From the NCBI GenBank assembly GCA_030762935.1, contig CM060886.1, positions 36,069,509-36,133,508 on the forward strand: a stretch of 64,000 bases of DNA. Direction: 5' to 3'. A program made the translations under genes and the position numbers. Position 1 is the stretch's first letter, and each line of letters starts with the position of its first letter. This document shows positions 23,036 through 34,598 of the stretch, one piece after another. The DNA comes from Hymenopus coronatus. Taxonomy: Eukaryota > Arthropoda > Insecta > Mantodea > Hymenopodidae. The notes beneath the pieces were generated by a model. It searched no databases, was not told where the DNA came from, and worked only from the letters and a program-made list of their open reading frames with translations.

Positions 23036-24085
23036 TTTTACTCTTTACTTCGTACATAGTACAAAGGTAGAAAAGGTCATGCATTCCACCCAAAACTCCG
23101 ATACTCAAATTTCACTGGCGTTTTAGGGTTCCCTGAATCCAAACAAAACAGGATTTTTATAAAAAGTTCCATAATATGGACTATTATTTGTCTATATGTG
23201 ATCCATGTTGTGTATCTGTGATTAGCATAAAGGAAAAATCGGTTAAATACCAAACTTGATAATTCATTCCAGCATCTTTAAAGGATGCGACACATAGACT
23301 TTGAAGAAAATCCCTTATTCCAAACTACCCCATGCAGTCAAATGTTCAATTATTTTGATTTTTTTCAAAAATGGCTGTAATGAGTTTGATTAAAATGCCT
23401 TATATTAATATTTTCATTACAAATAACTTAACTACAGAAAAAATCTATTCAAAACACAATAATAATCAAATACATTTATGGGTAGAGGTAACCATTTCCG
23501 AGATATTGCTGGTTATAGATTTATATTTTCCATCACTTACACTTTTCTCAAATGGGAAGTCGTTATTTATAGTTTTCCATCCTGTTCAAGCAAATATAAT
23601 GTCATGTCATTACCATTATATAACGACCTACTTTTAAAAGATTTATGCTTTCTTTTCAAAACTCCTGTTTATTTATTTCCTTTCTTATGCTCCTGACTGT
23701 ACCGTCACAACCAACCAGCTTTTAAAAGATTTTATTATCACTTTATCCATATTTGCTCACTTAATTCCTCAAGGAACTCCTGGTGCCTTAATACCTTTTA
23801 TAGTATGTATTGAAAGAATTAGAAATGTTATTCGACCTGGTACATTATTAATTCGACTAGCCGTCAATATAACTGCAGGTCATCTTTTAATAACACTTTT
23901 AGGAAATATTCTTTAGCCTTGTGCATTTCCTCGTGCTTAATGTACCTATAAGAAAATACCCAATAAAACGATTTCTGTTAATTTTTATCTGGACTAGCTG
24001 AAGTATATAGAATGATAAGTTTTTGTAAAAAAGTGTGTTGCATAATAGAGGGAGAATGTCATGTGAATGGAAAAGATAAGATATT
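23036..24085 (+). mobile_element. H element copy 14, subfamily 2, interrupted by mitochondrial DNA
   Basis: Old diverged copy. End A is reduced to TTACTTCGTACATAGTAC and end B reads AATGTCATGTGAATGGAAAA. Subfamily 2 is recognised by CTCAAATGGGAAGTCGTTAT in place of the CATACAGGAATTTG segment. A mitochondrial atp6 piece lies inside it. Confidence 0.82.
23752..23913 (+). pseudogene. atp6: NUMT: fragment of mitochondrial ATP synthase subunit 6
   Basis: An open stretch of 54 codons translates FAHLIPQGTPGA, then PFIVCIE, IRPGT, IRLAVN and AGHLLITLLGN. These are the conserved central motifs of the mitochondrial F0 subunit a, the membrane proton-channel subunit. Two AGA codons fall where insect ATP6 typically has Ser or Thr/Ser (E-x-I-S-N), so the piece was written in the invertebrate mitochondrial code. 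ATA codons likewise sit where Met is usual. Neither end of atp6 is present and H-element sequence continues on both sides. It is therefore a nuclear insertion, not mitochondrial contamination, and should be non-functional. Confidence 0.9.
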
Positions 24086-24536
24086 TGCTCTAATTATGAT
24101 CTGAAATAAACATTGTTCTATCACTATCACTCTAAAGAAGAAATTTTAAATCATTAGATTCTTTATTCATAACTGCAAAAAGATCTCTAATATAGAGCAA
24201 ATGCTGGAAGAGATGAATCCTTTTTATGCAAACTCTATTCATTTATGGAGTTAGTCATATAAAAAGGTCAACACATTTGTCTCAGGCCTGTCACATAAAG
24301 ATGCCTAGTTATGTCTCGTCTCGAAAAACATTATAGGTCATCTCGTTATCCACAGCTGGTCTGAAGATAAAATGTGTCAAGTTTGGTTTTCAGGCTTATA
24401 ACTAAACAGCTTGTACTGGACCACAATAGACGTTATATTGAGTATATTTTGTGAATTTGGTTTAACCCTTCCTGCTATTTTCTAGAGGAGCCCCAATATG
24501 CAGAACAGGCCTAAAAGTAGAGGATTTACATGTAAT
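24086..24536. other. Intergenic stretch
   Basis: No repeat family or gene recognised. Confidence 0.4.
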
Positions 24537-25405
24537 AATAAAAATCTGATGTGTTACATTCACATGACTTTCTCTAGCCGTTCTACAATATTCTTACATA
24601 AGATTATTCTTCTTTCTGCACCTTGTTAATCGAGGTATTCAACATAATGTTCTTATTACTTACTTCCTTATAAGTAGGAAGAAAATAAGGGAATACACTA
24701 GGCTAAATCGATCGTCAAATGTTTTAAAATCTGTCGTTATGCGATTGTCTTTACAAATCGCTTCTTTTCTTGGCCAGGAGTAGAACAAAAGAAAAACGGA
24801 CTCTCCCGTCTGAGAAAAGTATAAGTACTTCACAACTGAAACCAATAACAATGATTACCTCGAAAACGGTAAGCTCCACGAAAAAAAGGTATATGACGTA
24901 AATTGTGCATTTTAACAAGGCCTAAATTTGTTGTATAGTAAGTATTTGTCTATCTCTTACGGTTTATTAGTTATGCCAAATTAAGCAAAATTCATCCAGA
25001 ATAAACAGGTCTTTAGAAGCTATTCCCAGAAAATTCAAGATATATATTTCATTTTCCAGGTAAATATCTTTAATATACGATATTTTAATCAAAATCGTTA
25101 CAGCCATTTTTAAGAAAATCAAAATTTTCCAAAAAAGTTCCATGTATAGGGTGGTTTGGGGTGGGGGAATTTTTCTCAAAGTCTTCGTGTCGTATCCCTG
25201 GTAGATACTGAACTCAAATACCAATTTTGGTATTTTAGCTACTTTTTGTTTTTGAGTTATCGTGTTCACAGACACACGGACACACTCACACGGACCTTTT
25301 TCTGGAAATGCTTATTTTGGATTCAGGGGGTCCTAAAACATGTATTTCCGGTGAAATCTCGAAATCGAATTTTTGGGTGGAATGCAATACTTCTCTAGCC
25401 CTATG
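24537..25405 (-). mobile_element. H element copy 15, subfamily 2
   Basis: End B AAAAATCTGATGTGTTACAT. The subfamily-2 segment GGCCAGGAGTAGAACAAAAG lies at about 24774. The interior is otherwise like subfamily 1, with GTGGTTTGGGGTGGGGGAAT and a CA tract at 25270-25295. End A is truncated after TTCTCTAGCCCTATGTACAT. Confidence 0.9.
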
Positions 25406-26723
25406 TACATATATATATGCAATATGCAATTCAAACGTTGAAAATGTGCGCTTAAATAGGCGTTAATAAATTAAAATTTCGCTGAAATTAAGCTCACTAA
25501 AATTCCGTTATAAATACACTTCAGATACACTGGTTTGAGCACATAAAAATTTGGAATTTAATAGACTGCCGTTTTAGTAAACTATAAACCGAAAGGATTC
25601 AGAAACAAAGGAAAATCAATAGTCAGATGGATTGATCAGCTCTTTTGATTAGAAATAGGCTTATGGCCTAAGTCCATGAAGCGTTGCAGGATTTTTAAGC
25701 TTCTACCTAACGTTGTTTAAATTAGTCAGTGAAAGTCTCAATTTTAATAAAAATGAATTTAATGCTGGTATTTCCAAGTATTTTATAAAATTGCCCTGTT
25801 GTATATGGACATTAAAAGTAAAACAAATTCATGTAAACGAGCAATGTACTCTAGGATCATGAGCACCAACTACTTGGCTGACACGCTATTTCTAAGGAAG
25901 CATTTAGAAGATATTGTATTAGGCAGACTACTTATATTATAAAATGATTGTCCTTTTTAAAATTTCAGTTAGCTACTGTAACTTAAAACCGGTGCACCCA
26001 AATGTGCTGTTTCCGTTAGTGTATTTGATATATTTCTCTAGTTAATGTTAATAGAACATGTTCACCAATTGTGTTCCACCTAGTTCTGGGTTTACTAATA
26101 TCCAGTTAGTTTGCATTTAAGTCCGACACACAACAATAATCAATGAAAAAGGAGTGGCCAATTTGAGTAGTGCAAAGGGAAGTATAAGGATACAATTTAG
26201 CCCAAGTGGAATGATTATCAACGCCACTAACTGGCAGAATGGTCGCCGTTATTGGTATGGGGGTCATGGATTAATTACTAGAACATTAGCTAACTTTAGC
26301 TCCATGAAGGTATTTGTATTTTCCCCCTTATGTTTGTCTAATTAACGAAAATACGCTTTAGCAATGCTTTTATATGCCGGTAGTAGAAAAAGACGTTAAG
26401 TTTGCACTTTTCATTATTCAAAAAAAGATTGACAATCGGCGTTTGCTCCTTTCCTCAACAACTGGTGATAATACAACCAAATTAAGAGAAGACGCATTCT
26501 GAATTATATGCGTCAATGCATCTAAAATTGGAGTTCTAATTCGTCTCCGCCATTGCGAAACAAAGAGCAAGCGTGTGTTACCAATCACCGCCTTTTAGCT
26601 GACTGTTTGAACTGGGGATGTGCAAAGGAGTGGAGATATTCACCTCCACCGGACTGTAAATGAGCCAGAATTTCCTCATAACGGTTACTCCATTTCTCAC
26701 TTAAATTTTTGAGCTGTAAAAAT
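25406..26723. other. Unique sequence, no gene recognised
   Basis: One of the longest repeat-free stretches. A 63-codon frame at 26154-26345 (+) (MANLSSAKGS...) has no recognised family. No splice or promoter context could be established. Confidence 0.4.
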
Positions 26724-27470
26724 TAAAAAAAAAAAAAAACCTGATGTGTTCCATGACTAACTCTACATCCCTGCAACAAATTATTGTTAAAAAGGGAGTA
26801 CCATATGTTAAAGTGATAGTCAAAAGATTGTTCCTTTGTTTGTATGGACAGGAGTTGTCAAATTCACGTATGAGAAAAATATCAGTATTTTAAAGCTGAA
26901 ACCATAACAAGGAATATCTCAAAAACGATCAACTCCACGAAAAAATGTTTATAACATAAATTGTGTGTTTTAACGAGCTCTACATTTTCTGTTGAGTTAG
27001 CTTTTGTCTATCTTTTACGGTTTACTATTAATGCAGAATTCCGTAAAATTCATACAAAATAAATTAGTATTTTGAGGCTATTCCTAGAAAAAACAAGATA
27101 AACATTTTATTTGCCAGGTAAATATATTTAATACACGATATTTTAATCGAAATCGTTAACCATTTTTGAAAAAATCTAAATTTTTGAAAAAAGTTCCATG
27201 TAAAGTATAATTGGGGTGGGGAGATTTTCTTGAAAACCTTCGTGTCAGCATCCTTGGAAGATACCAAACTTAAATACTAACTTTTCGTTTTTAAGCTATG
27301 CTGTCTACAGACACACAGGGCCATTTTCTAAAATTTTTTTTTTTGGATTTGGAGGGAACCAAGGCATGTATTTCCGGTGAAATCTCGTTATCGAATTTTT
27401 GGGTGCATTACAATGCCTTCTCTATACACTCTGCACATAGTACCTACACTATGTGTAGAGAAATTAAAAA
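26724..27470 (-). mobile_element. H element copy 16, internally deleted
   Basis: Follows a run of A's. End B reads CTGATGTGTTCCATGACTAA, and TTATTGTTAAAAAGGGAGTA marks loss of the segment between the AAGCTT region and GGGAGTACC. End A is AGTACCTACACTATGTGTAG. The CA tract is only about 10 bp long here. Confidence 0.9.
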
Positions 27471-28118
27471 TGAGAATACAGCTATAAGCAAAATAAAATA
27501 AAAATGTATTTTTCGCCAAAACCCACAAAAATATGCAAATATGTATATTTTAATATACCTCTTTCGAAATTCAAAAACATGTAAGGAATTCTTAAATGAA
27601 AAATTCTTTTATATGAAAATCCTTAGTTGCTAATAAGGAAGTCTGCTATAAATATGAAAGCAAAATAGACCGCCTGTCGCCAAGGTAAACGCAGTAGTAA
27701 TAACCATTTGGTATTTGTTCCAAAGAGGAAAGAGCTTTTCGCTGTTATGCATCTATCCATAGGATATTAAATGGTTTGTCTCGGGTAAGATGTGAAATAT
27801 ACAATTAATTTTAAACTGAATAATCGAAGATAAAACATTTATGATTTCCTTAAATCACCTTGCAAGGAAGTAGAAGTATTCTTTATTAATAATTAATAAA
27901 TGCCTGAACACCTTCTTACTTTACACTTCAGAGTTTAATCCAAAGTCTGCATATAATAAAATAAAACGACAATCACTTCCTCGCTAGAAAACGGTTCAGA
28001 ATAACGCAAAATTACAGAACTGTCCGAGACATTTATTAGCCCCTAAAGGTTTTATCGATGTTTTCAGTCAGTTTCGTTCCTTCGTGTGCGAATCCAACCA
28101 ATGAATAAAACTTAAATG
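27471..28118. other. Intergenic stretch
   Basis: No repeat family or gene recognised. Confidence 0.4.
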
Positions 28119-28943
28119 ATTTTACTTTCTCTACAAGTGTATAGAGAGGGTACTGTATTCCACTCAAAAATTCGATACCGAAATTTCACCGGAAATACAT
28201 GTTTTGGGTTCCCCTGAATCAAAAAAATTTTGGAAATAGGTATGTGTGTGTTGTCTATGGACAGCACACTCAAAACCAAAAGAGACTCAAATTTGGTATT
28301 TAAGTTTGGTATCTTGCAAGAATGCAACACGAAGATTTTCAAGAAAATCCCCCCTAACCCAAACCAACCTTTAGATGGAAAACATTTCGAAAATTTTGAT
28401 TTTCTCAAAATTGACTAACGATTTTGATTAAAATCTCTTATATTTAAGGTATTTACATGACAAGTAAAATGTATAGCTTGAATTTTCTTGGAATAGCTTC
28501 TATAGACCTCTTTATTCTGGATTATTTTTATTGGATTTAGCATAACTGGTAAACCGTAAAAGGTAGACAAAAACTTACTACACAAAAATGTAGATCACGA
28601 TAAAACACGTACTTTATGTCACATGCATTTTTTCCTAGAGTTGATCGTTTTTTAGATATTCCTTGTTATTGGTTTCAGTTTTGAAAAACTTGTACTTTTC
28701 TCAAACAGGAATTTGCCAACCCCTGTCCATTCAAACAAAGGAACTTCAGTCACATAGCAACCAGCTTTTGACTAACTTATGTTACTCCCTTATTTCGTTT
28801 CTACTTACAAGGAAGGAAGTAATAAGACTATTCCTGCTAAGTTTTTCTTGATTAGCATGAAGTAAATAGAAGCATAACCTTTTTAACAATAATTTGTTGC
28901 AGTATGTAGAGAAAGTCATGTGAATGGAACACATCTTGATTTT
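28119..28943 (+). mobile_element. H element copy 17, near full length
   Basis: The end-A palindrome has lost its left arm (CTACAAGTGTATAGAGAG). It retains TTTCACCGGAAATACATG and the C-rich tract CCCCCCTAACCCAAACCAAC, and ends ATGGAACACATCTTGATTTT. It has no expanded microsatellite. Confidence 0.9.
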
Positions 28944-29348
28944 TATTATGTGTTTAGTTTTAATGTTGATTATCAGGTTGATAATAATCCGCTAACATCA
29001 CCGTGGAATTTTCCGCGAGTTTGATGCGCTCTGGTGTGCTAAGGATATCATTACAACTATAATAAAACAAAATGAGAGGAGATTGCGTCGTTAACGGCGA
29101 CTCTTGTCAACTCTAGGTCAGGCAGAACTCGCGCTGATGAATATGCACAAAGAGGTACAAGGCGGCTCCAGAAACATCCCTTCCGAATTAATTAATGTGC
29201 TCATTTAAATAATACGAAGTTTTAGAAAATACGGAACGCAACTTTGAAGGTTGATCTTCATATGTCTTTGTAGCATCATCTTTTGTAAGAATCGAACCCG
29301 TTGCTAATAATGATATATCTGTTGCTGTCTTTTCTCTTTATGAATTAC
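28944..29348. other. Intergenic stretch
   Basis: No repeat family or gene recognised. Confidence 0.4.
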
Positions 29349-29400
29349 CCTTTTTGCTTTCTCTACAATTGTCTACGTAAGTAGAGAAAGTATTATTTCA
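29349..29400 (+). mobile_element. H element end-A fragment
   Basis: TTTTTGCTTTCTCTACAATT followed by AAGTAGAGAAAGTATTATTT is an isolated, decayed end-A hairpin with CACCCA after it. No body follows. Confidence 0.5.
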
Positions 29401-29924
29401 CCCACATTGTCTATGTCAATATAGTTATAAGGTTCTCTCCTAAAATCTCTATAAAATGGTTTCTGTTTGCTTTGATAAAAAACAGCAGCTATTTAAGGTA
29501 AGCCTTTTCTAAGGATACTACACGGATATATAAAACAAACAAACTACGATTTAAAGATTTGAAGCTTTCTCGGGGTTGATTATTACAGACGACTTCACGG
29601 GATAGAAACCGAGTTAAATTGGAATCAAAGAATCCAAGCTTTCGACCATCTTGACTCTGAAATACTCGTTGCTTACAGAATTCGTTGAACTGGAACATTT
29701 TTCGTTACCTTTTATTTTCTGAAAAATGGTTTTCATTAAATTAAAATGCTGTGTGCTTGTATGACGGGCGATGTATGCACATTATAGAGTTATAATCATT
29801 TTAACATCTTTATAAAATTACAATTGAATCCACCTTCAAATTATATTTCAATAACAATCCATTAATAATAACATTTATTGTAATCCACTATTCAACTCAT
29901 AAATAACTGCAAAATGTATATTTC
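29401..29924. other. Intergenic stretch with a 25-bp repeat
   Basis: The 25 bp at 29667-29691 recur identically at 31026-31050. On the minus strand both encode FNEFCKQR within short open frames (29489-29698 and 30800-31168). No other element structure recognised. Confidence 0.45.
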
Positions 29925-30270
29925 GAATCTTTTGCAAACAGGCTGTGTTAATCGTATCTACTTATGCTGCAACAACCAGTTCCTAAAAGCTTATTCTTCT
30001 ATTTACTCACGCTTATCAATTAAACATTATCAGAAACAGTTTTATCATTTTTATTTCCTTGTACAAGGGAGATAAGGGAATTAAATAAGCTAAAGCAATA
30101 GTCAGAACTTTTAAAAGCCGGTCGTTATGTAATGGTATTGAAATTCCGTTCCTTTGCTTGACCAGAATGAAAACATGTGCATAACGACTTCCTATTTGAG
30201 ATGAGTATAAGCATAAGTATAAGTATAAGTATTGGAAACGTCATTTAAGAGTAAAAACAGAACCGATCAG
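29925..30270 (-). mobile_element. H element copy 18, subfamily 2 fragment
   Basis: Minus-orientation part near end B: AAAGCTTATTCTTCTATTTA, AAGGGAGATAAGGGAATTAA, AGCCGGTCGTTATGTAATGG, CTTGACCAGAATGAAAACAT. A short AGTATA-type repeat lies at about 30200-30232. The rest of the element is absent. Confidence 0.65.
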
Positions 30271-31212
30271 TAAGTTAAGATATGGGCGTGAAGGCAAAGT
30301 GGACCGTGGAAGTTCTGGTTTTAATGTGCACAGTTTGTTTACTAAAGATTGGCTTTATTCCCGTCATGGACTGGTTCATTCCTTCTGGTCGCGAGCTAAG
30401 TATCTGTCCACCGTGTTTTTTGGTCGACCCAGGTCACCCTTTCCAACAGGGTTGTAAGCTAAAGCTTACTTTGGCAGTCTGTCAAAGGGCATTCTTTCCA
30501 CATGGTGGTCCCATCTTCTTTGATTATTATCAATGTCCTTCATTACAGTTTCAGTTTTTAATTTACCTCCTATTTCACTGTTTTAATCTTGGCTAGTAAA
30601 CTTAACATTTTCAATAAATCGAAGAAACCTTATTTGTGCAACTGCAATTTGCTTTTTATCTTGGGTTCTTAAAATCCATGTTTTAACTTTTATACAGAAG
30701 TTCAGGCTTTGATAACGTATTGTGAAATCTTATTTTAGCATCTCATGACATTTTTTTCTAAAATGTTTTCTTATATAAAAATGTTTTCGTATATTATCCT
30801 TAGATCTTTATTAATTCTATCATAAGTAATACAGCGAAATACATGTATCGATAAATTCGCGAGCAACTTTTGCGAGAAAAGTTGTAGCGCGAGTTGTGTT
30901 TAATAAGACTATATCGTGAATAAAATAACATGAGTAACATATATGGACACAAAATCCCATTTGTGTTGACGTATACTTGCACCAAAATCACTGCAACTTG
31001 ATGTCTATAACATAAATCATAGCGCCGTTGCTTACAGAATTCGTTGAACTTCTTTCTGTTGTTTTTAGTATTCTGCGGCTTTAAGGTTTCAATTAATATG
31101 TCTATTTCAGCGATAGACCTTTCCCCAAAACGTTTTGAAACTTCCACCGAAATACACGGGAATATCACTGCACACTGATACTTATATTATGAGATGAACA
31201 TTAGTTCAGAGA
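30271..31212. other. Unique sequence, no gene recognised
   Basis: A 104-codon frame at 30282-30596 (+) starts MGVKAKWTVEVLVLMC with a hydrophobic N-terminus. It lacks motifs I recognise. The minus-strand frame at 30800-31168 contains FNEFCKQR, noted under findings. Confidence 0.35.
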
Positions 31213-32060
31213 GAAAAAAAATCTGATGTGTTCCATTCACATGACTTTCTCTACATCTCTACAAAAAGAATATTATTAAAAAGCTTATGCTTCTATTTAC
31301 TTAATGCTAATCGAGAAAAAATTAGCAGAAATAGTATTATTACTTGCTTCCTTGTAAATAGAAGCGAAATAAGGAAGTACCATGGGTTAAAGTAGTAGTC
31401 AAAAGCTGATTGCTATGAGACTGAAGTTCCTTTGTTTGTATGGACACGAGTTGACAAATTCCTGTATGAGAAAAGTATGTTTTTCAAAGCTGAAACCAAT
31501 AACAAAGAATAACTCAAAAACGATCAACTGCACGAAAAAATGTGCATTACATAAATTGTGCGCTTTAACGTGAATTACTTTTTTGTGTGGTAAATTTTTG
31601 TCCATTTCTTGCGGTTTAGCAGTTATACAAAATTTTATTCATCCAGAATAAAGAAGTTTTCAGAGGCTATTCTCAGATAATTCAAGTTCTACATAATATT
31701 TGTCAGGTAAATATCTTTAATATACGATATATTAATCAAAATCGTTAGAACCATTTTGAGAAAATAAAAAAAATTGAAAAAAAGTTCCATGTAAAGGGTA
31801 GTTGGGATAGGGAGATTTTCTTGAAAATCTTCGTGTAGCATCCTTGGAAGATACCAAACGTAAATACCAAGTTTGGTATTGAACGGCCTTTTCGTTTTTG
31901 AGCTATGCTGCCCAAAGGTACACACAGGGACATTGTTCTAAAAATGTTATTTTTTGATTCGGGGTCTCAAAACATGTATTTCCGTTGGTATCGAATTTTG
32001 GGTGCATTATTTACCTTCGCTATACACTATGTACATAGCTCGTGTAAGGAAAGTAAAAAT
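31213..32060 (-). mobile_element. H element copy 19, near full length
   Basis: End B after an A-run (AAAAAAAATCTGATGTGTTC) and end A closing CACTATGTACATAGCTCGTG then GGAAAGTAAAAATG. The AAATACCAAGTTTGGTATTG palindrome is present. The CA tract is minimal. Confidence 0.92.
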
Positions 32061-32261
32061 GCACATGGGTGCAATAAATTTAGAAAAGCAATGGCAAATG
32101 TTGTGATAAAAAACTATTAAAGTGCAGAGATATTGAGTTCCGATTGGTTGGAATTTTACGCGCCAATGTACTGGATTGGCCACTTCCTACGATTACGTGT
32201 CATGAACTAAATAGTTAGTATTAATTTAGATGACAATAGAGACACGAAGCCAAGTGTCTCA

Positions 32262-32470
32262 GACGTTTCGTCGAGGACTGGCACCCGGGAGGTCGTAGGA
32301 GTGGTTCCTCGCGGCCGACCTCTCTAACCCTTGGGGTTAGAGGAATGCTGGGGAGGGTTCTTCTTTCCCCCGAACTTCCTACCCCTTCATTTCATTCCAA
32401 CTGGTATCTTTCTGGGATGTAAGTATCGACTACAACTGCGGCAGTGGCGCCATTCCGTGGAACTACAGCC
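32262..32470 (+). repeat. SINE S3-like GC-rich copy
   Basis: Contains GGCCGACCTCTCTAACCCTT, GGAATGCTGGGGAGGGTTCT and CCCGAACTTCCTACCCCTTC. These align with the S3 pieces at 54.67-54.81 and 55.07-55.19 kb. GC-rich sequence of unclear origin follows to about 32690. Confidence 0.55.
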
Positions 32471-32707
32471 CTCGGCGGCGGCGGTTGTCTACGGACGCAG
32501 GTGATCTATCCGGGACTGAGCCAGGAGCTCCTGTCGCTCCACGCGTCGAAATGAATAATTGCTGTGGTCTACTATGGACCCTCCACGACCTTCCCTCCCT
32601 GTCCGGATGTCGGCCGGCCTCTGAAAGTATTAATCTCATCCTCTGCTCCAGGAGTCTCACTACAATAAGTCAACGGTTGCAGTATAGATTACCTATCCGT
32701 AACGTTA

Positions 32708-33093
32708 ACCAAAAAGTCGATACCGAAATTTCACCGGAAACACATGTTTTGAGACCCCTGAATAAAAAACATTAGAAAAATATCCATGTGTGCCTGTGTG
32801 TGGCGGTGACACTGATGATACATGAATGATGATGGAGCACCGGTGGAATGCGATGGCGGGGGAAACCGGAGTACTCGGAGAAAACCCGCCCCAGCGCCGC
32901 TTTGTCCACCACAAATCTCACATGCGGTCCCTTGGGATCGAACCCCGACCGTCTAGGTGAGAGGCGAGTAGTCTAACCACTCGGCCACGGCGGGGCCTTG
33001 TGTGTGTGTTGTGTGTGTGTGTGGCATTTAAGTTCGGCACCTTCCAAGGATGCGACACGAAGATTTTCAAGAAAATCCCCCCATCCCCAACTA
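32708..33093 (+). mobile_element. H element copy 20, split by SINE S4
   Basis: Begins inside the end-A-proximal block (GTCGATACCGAAATTTCACC), reaches the TG microsatellite and is interrupted there. After the SINE the TG tract resumes at about 32999. It continues through AAGGATGCGACACGAAGATT and CCCCCCATCCCCAACTAC. Confidence 0.82.
32803..32998 (-). repeat. SINE S4 in a TG microsatellite
   Basis: Read on the minus strand it starts GGCCCCGCCGTGGCCGAGTG, with A box TGGCCGAGTGG and B box GGGTTCGATCCC. The body is CGGGTTTTCTCCGAGTACTC then GCATTCCACCGGTGCTCC. The head resembles tRNA-Leu or tRNA-Ser class genes. It lies inside the TG tract of an H copy. Confidence 0.85.
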
Positions 33094-33478
33094 CAAGGAA
33101 TATCTTAAAAGCGATCAACTCTACGCAAAATATTTATATAACATAAACGGTGTGTTTTAATGTGCTCTACATTTTTATATGGTAAGTTTAGCGTGGGGGA
33201 ATTTTCTCAAAATCTTGGTGTCGCATCCCTGGAAGATACCTACTAAACTTAAATACCAAGTTTGATATTTTACCGACTTTTCGTTTTTGAGTTATCGTGT
33301 TCACAGACACACGGAAACACGGACACTCATACACGGACCTTTTTCTGAAAATGCTTTTTTTGGATAGAGGGAACCCTAAAACATATATTTCCGGTGAAAT
33401 CTCGGTATCTAATTTTTGGTTGGAGTGCAATACCTTCTCTATGCACTATGTACAAAGTACGTGTAGAGAAAGTAAAAA
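33094..33478 (-). mobile_element. H element copy 21, internally deleted
   Basis: Starts at ACAAGGAATATCTTAAAAGC, jumps at about 33190 from TATGGTAAGTTTA to GCGTGGGGGAATTTTCTC, and ends with a preserved end A (ATGCACTATGTACAAAGTAC, GTAGAGAAAGTAAAAATG). It is tail-to-tail with copy 20. Confidence 0.88.
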
Positions 33479-34071
33479 TGACATGAAATTCACAAATTGC
33501 TTCATGTGTTTAGTCCCGTTTATCTTTTATGGAGTTAGTTGTATAAATGAAACTTCAATTTTGGATTATTTCCCTGCAATAGAGTTCTTGTACCATAAGG
33601 GAATTTGGCTGAGGATGGTGCAGCAAATATCCCATCTCGTCTTTGAAAGCAGGCTAGTGTTGACTCCAATCACGAAGTTGCAACCCTCAAGGCAAAGAGA
33701 AATAAAGGGTATTCGAACGTTGCGCTTGGAAGAAGTGCCTCAGGGTAAGTATGTTTCTATCAGCGACTTCTATATGCACATGAAAAGCAATTATTTCGAT
33801 ACAACACAGCTTCCCTTCCTTGCATTGCTACAGAGTAAATCAAAATACTTCTATAATTATCTCACTTTATCTTTTAGTGATTTTATAATTGTTTTGAACC
33901 TAAAGCATAAAAACGTTTTTAAAAAAAGTTTCGCGGTGTGTGAGGTATGTAAATGCCATAGTTCAAATACAAATTCCTGGCTGCACACCAAACTTAATAA
34001 TTAAATTAAGAATGGATCAAGAAAACAGGTTACTCAATTTTCAACTCCAAACTATTTATATGGTTTAAAAA
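33479..34071. other. Unique stretch holding most of the longest open frame
   Basis: A frame of 235 codons (33297-34004, +) is the longest in the window. Its first 60 or so codons are end-A sequence of H copy 21. The remaining part shows no family. Near 33930-34005 the sequence looks like another eroded H fragment (ATGTAAATGCCATAGTTCAA). I do not call it a gene. Confidence 0.4.
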
Positions 34072-34225
34072 TGTTGTGATAATTTTAATTGTTTTCTCAC
34101 AGAAACCGTGTGTAGGATAGGAATTGGATAGGTGGTCAGACTGAAAAATTGAATTCCATAGCCGGTATTTGTACCACGGATCTCCCGATCACTAGCCGGT
34201 TGCTCTACCGCTGAGCTACCATGGC
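34072..34225 (-). repeat. SINE S8 copy, best-preserved head
   Basis: In reverse the head reads TGCCATGGTAGCTCAGCGGT then AGAGC, a near-canonical tRNA A-box region. The B-box region is ATCCGTGGTACAAATACC. The 3' part (GATAATTTTAATTGTTTTCT) is repeated by the next copy 297 bp away. Confidence 0.75.
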
Positions 34226-34371
34226 AAAATGCCGGTATAGCATTGAATTTCTCAATTAACTCGCATATTTCTGGGTAAACCACATGGTGATCTCAACCCC
34301 AATGGCGACTTACAACGTTGTAAGTACTTTAATCAGCAGGATTCATAGTATAGCCGACTATAATGGACAAC

Positions 34372-34486
34372 TGTGATAATTTTAGTTGTTTTCTCACAGA
34401 AACAGTGTGTAGGACAGAAGTTGGATACTTAGAATCAGACTGAAAAATTCAATGCCCTAGCCGGAATTTGAACCACGGATCTATAC
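34372..34486 (-). repeat. SINE S8 copy, 5' truncated
   Basis: GATAATTTTAGTTGTTTTCT through GCCGGAATTTGAACCACGGA repeats the preceding copy in the same orientation. It then stops at the B-box region, with the A-box part missing. Confidence 0.72.
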
Positions 34487-34598
34487 AATTTAAAACAATT
34501 TGTAAAATAAAGCTTTAATATTTGCCAGAGAGTAACTTACCTTCCTCACTTCTTCTCTTATTCAACTGACAAAACCTGATCCGAAGATAAATATTTCA

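Noticed and set aside
23752..23913. Mitochondrial contamination of the assembly
   Set aside because: Only 162 bp of atp6 are present and H-element sequence continues on both sides, which fits a nuclear insertion.
33297..34004. The longest open frame (235 codons) as a gene
   Set aside because: Its start and first quarter are H-element sequence. The remainder shows no motif, and an AT-rich 64-kb window of this size can contain such a frame by chance or repeat fusion.
34155..34225. A functional tRNA gene on the minus strand
   Set aside because: The A-box side is good but the T-loop region is degraded (GTACAAATACC), and the same unit recurs truncated at 34.4 kb, so it is an S8 SINE.
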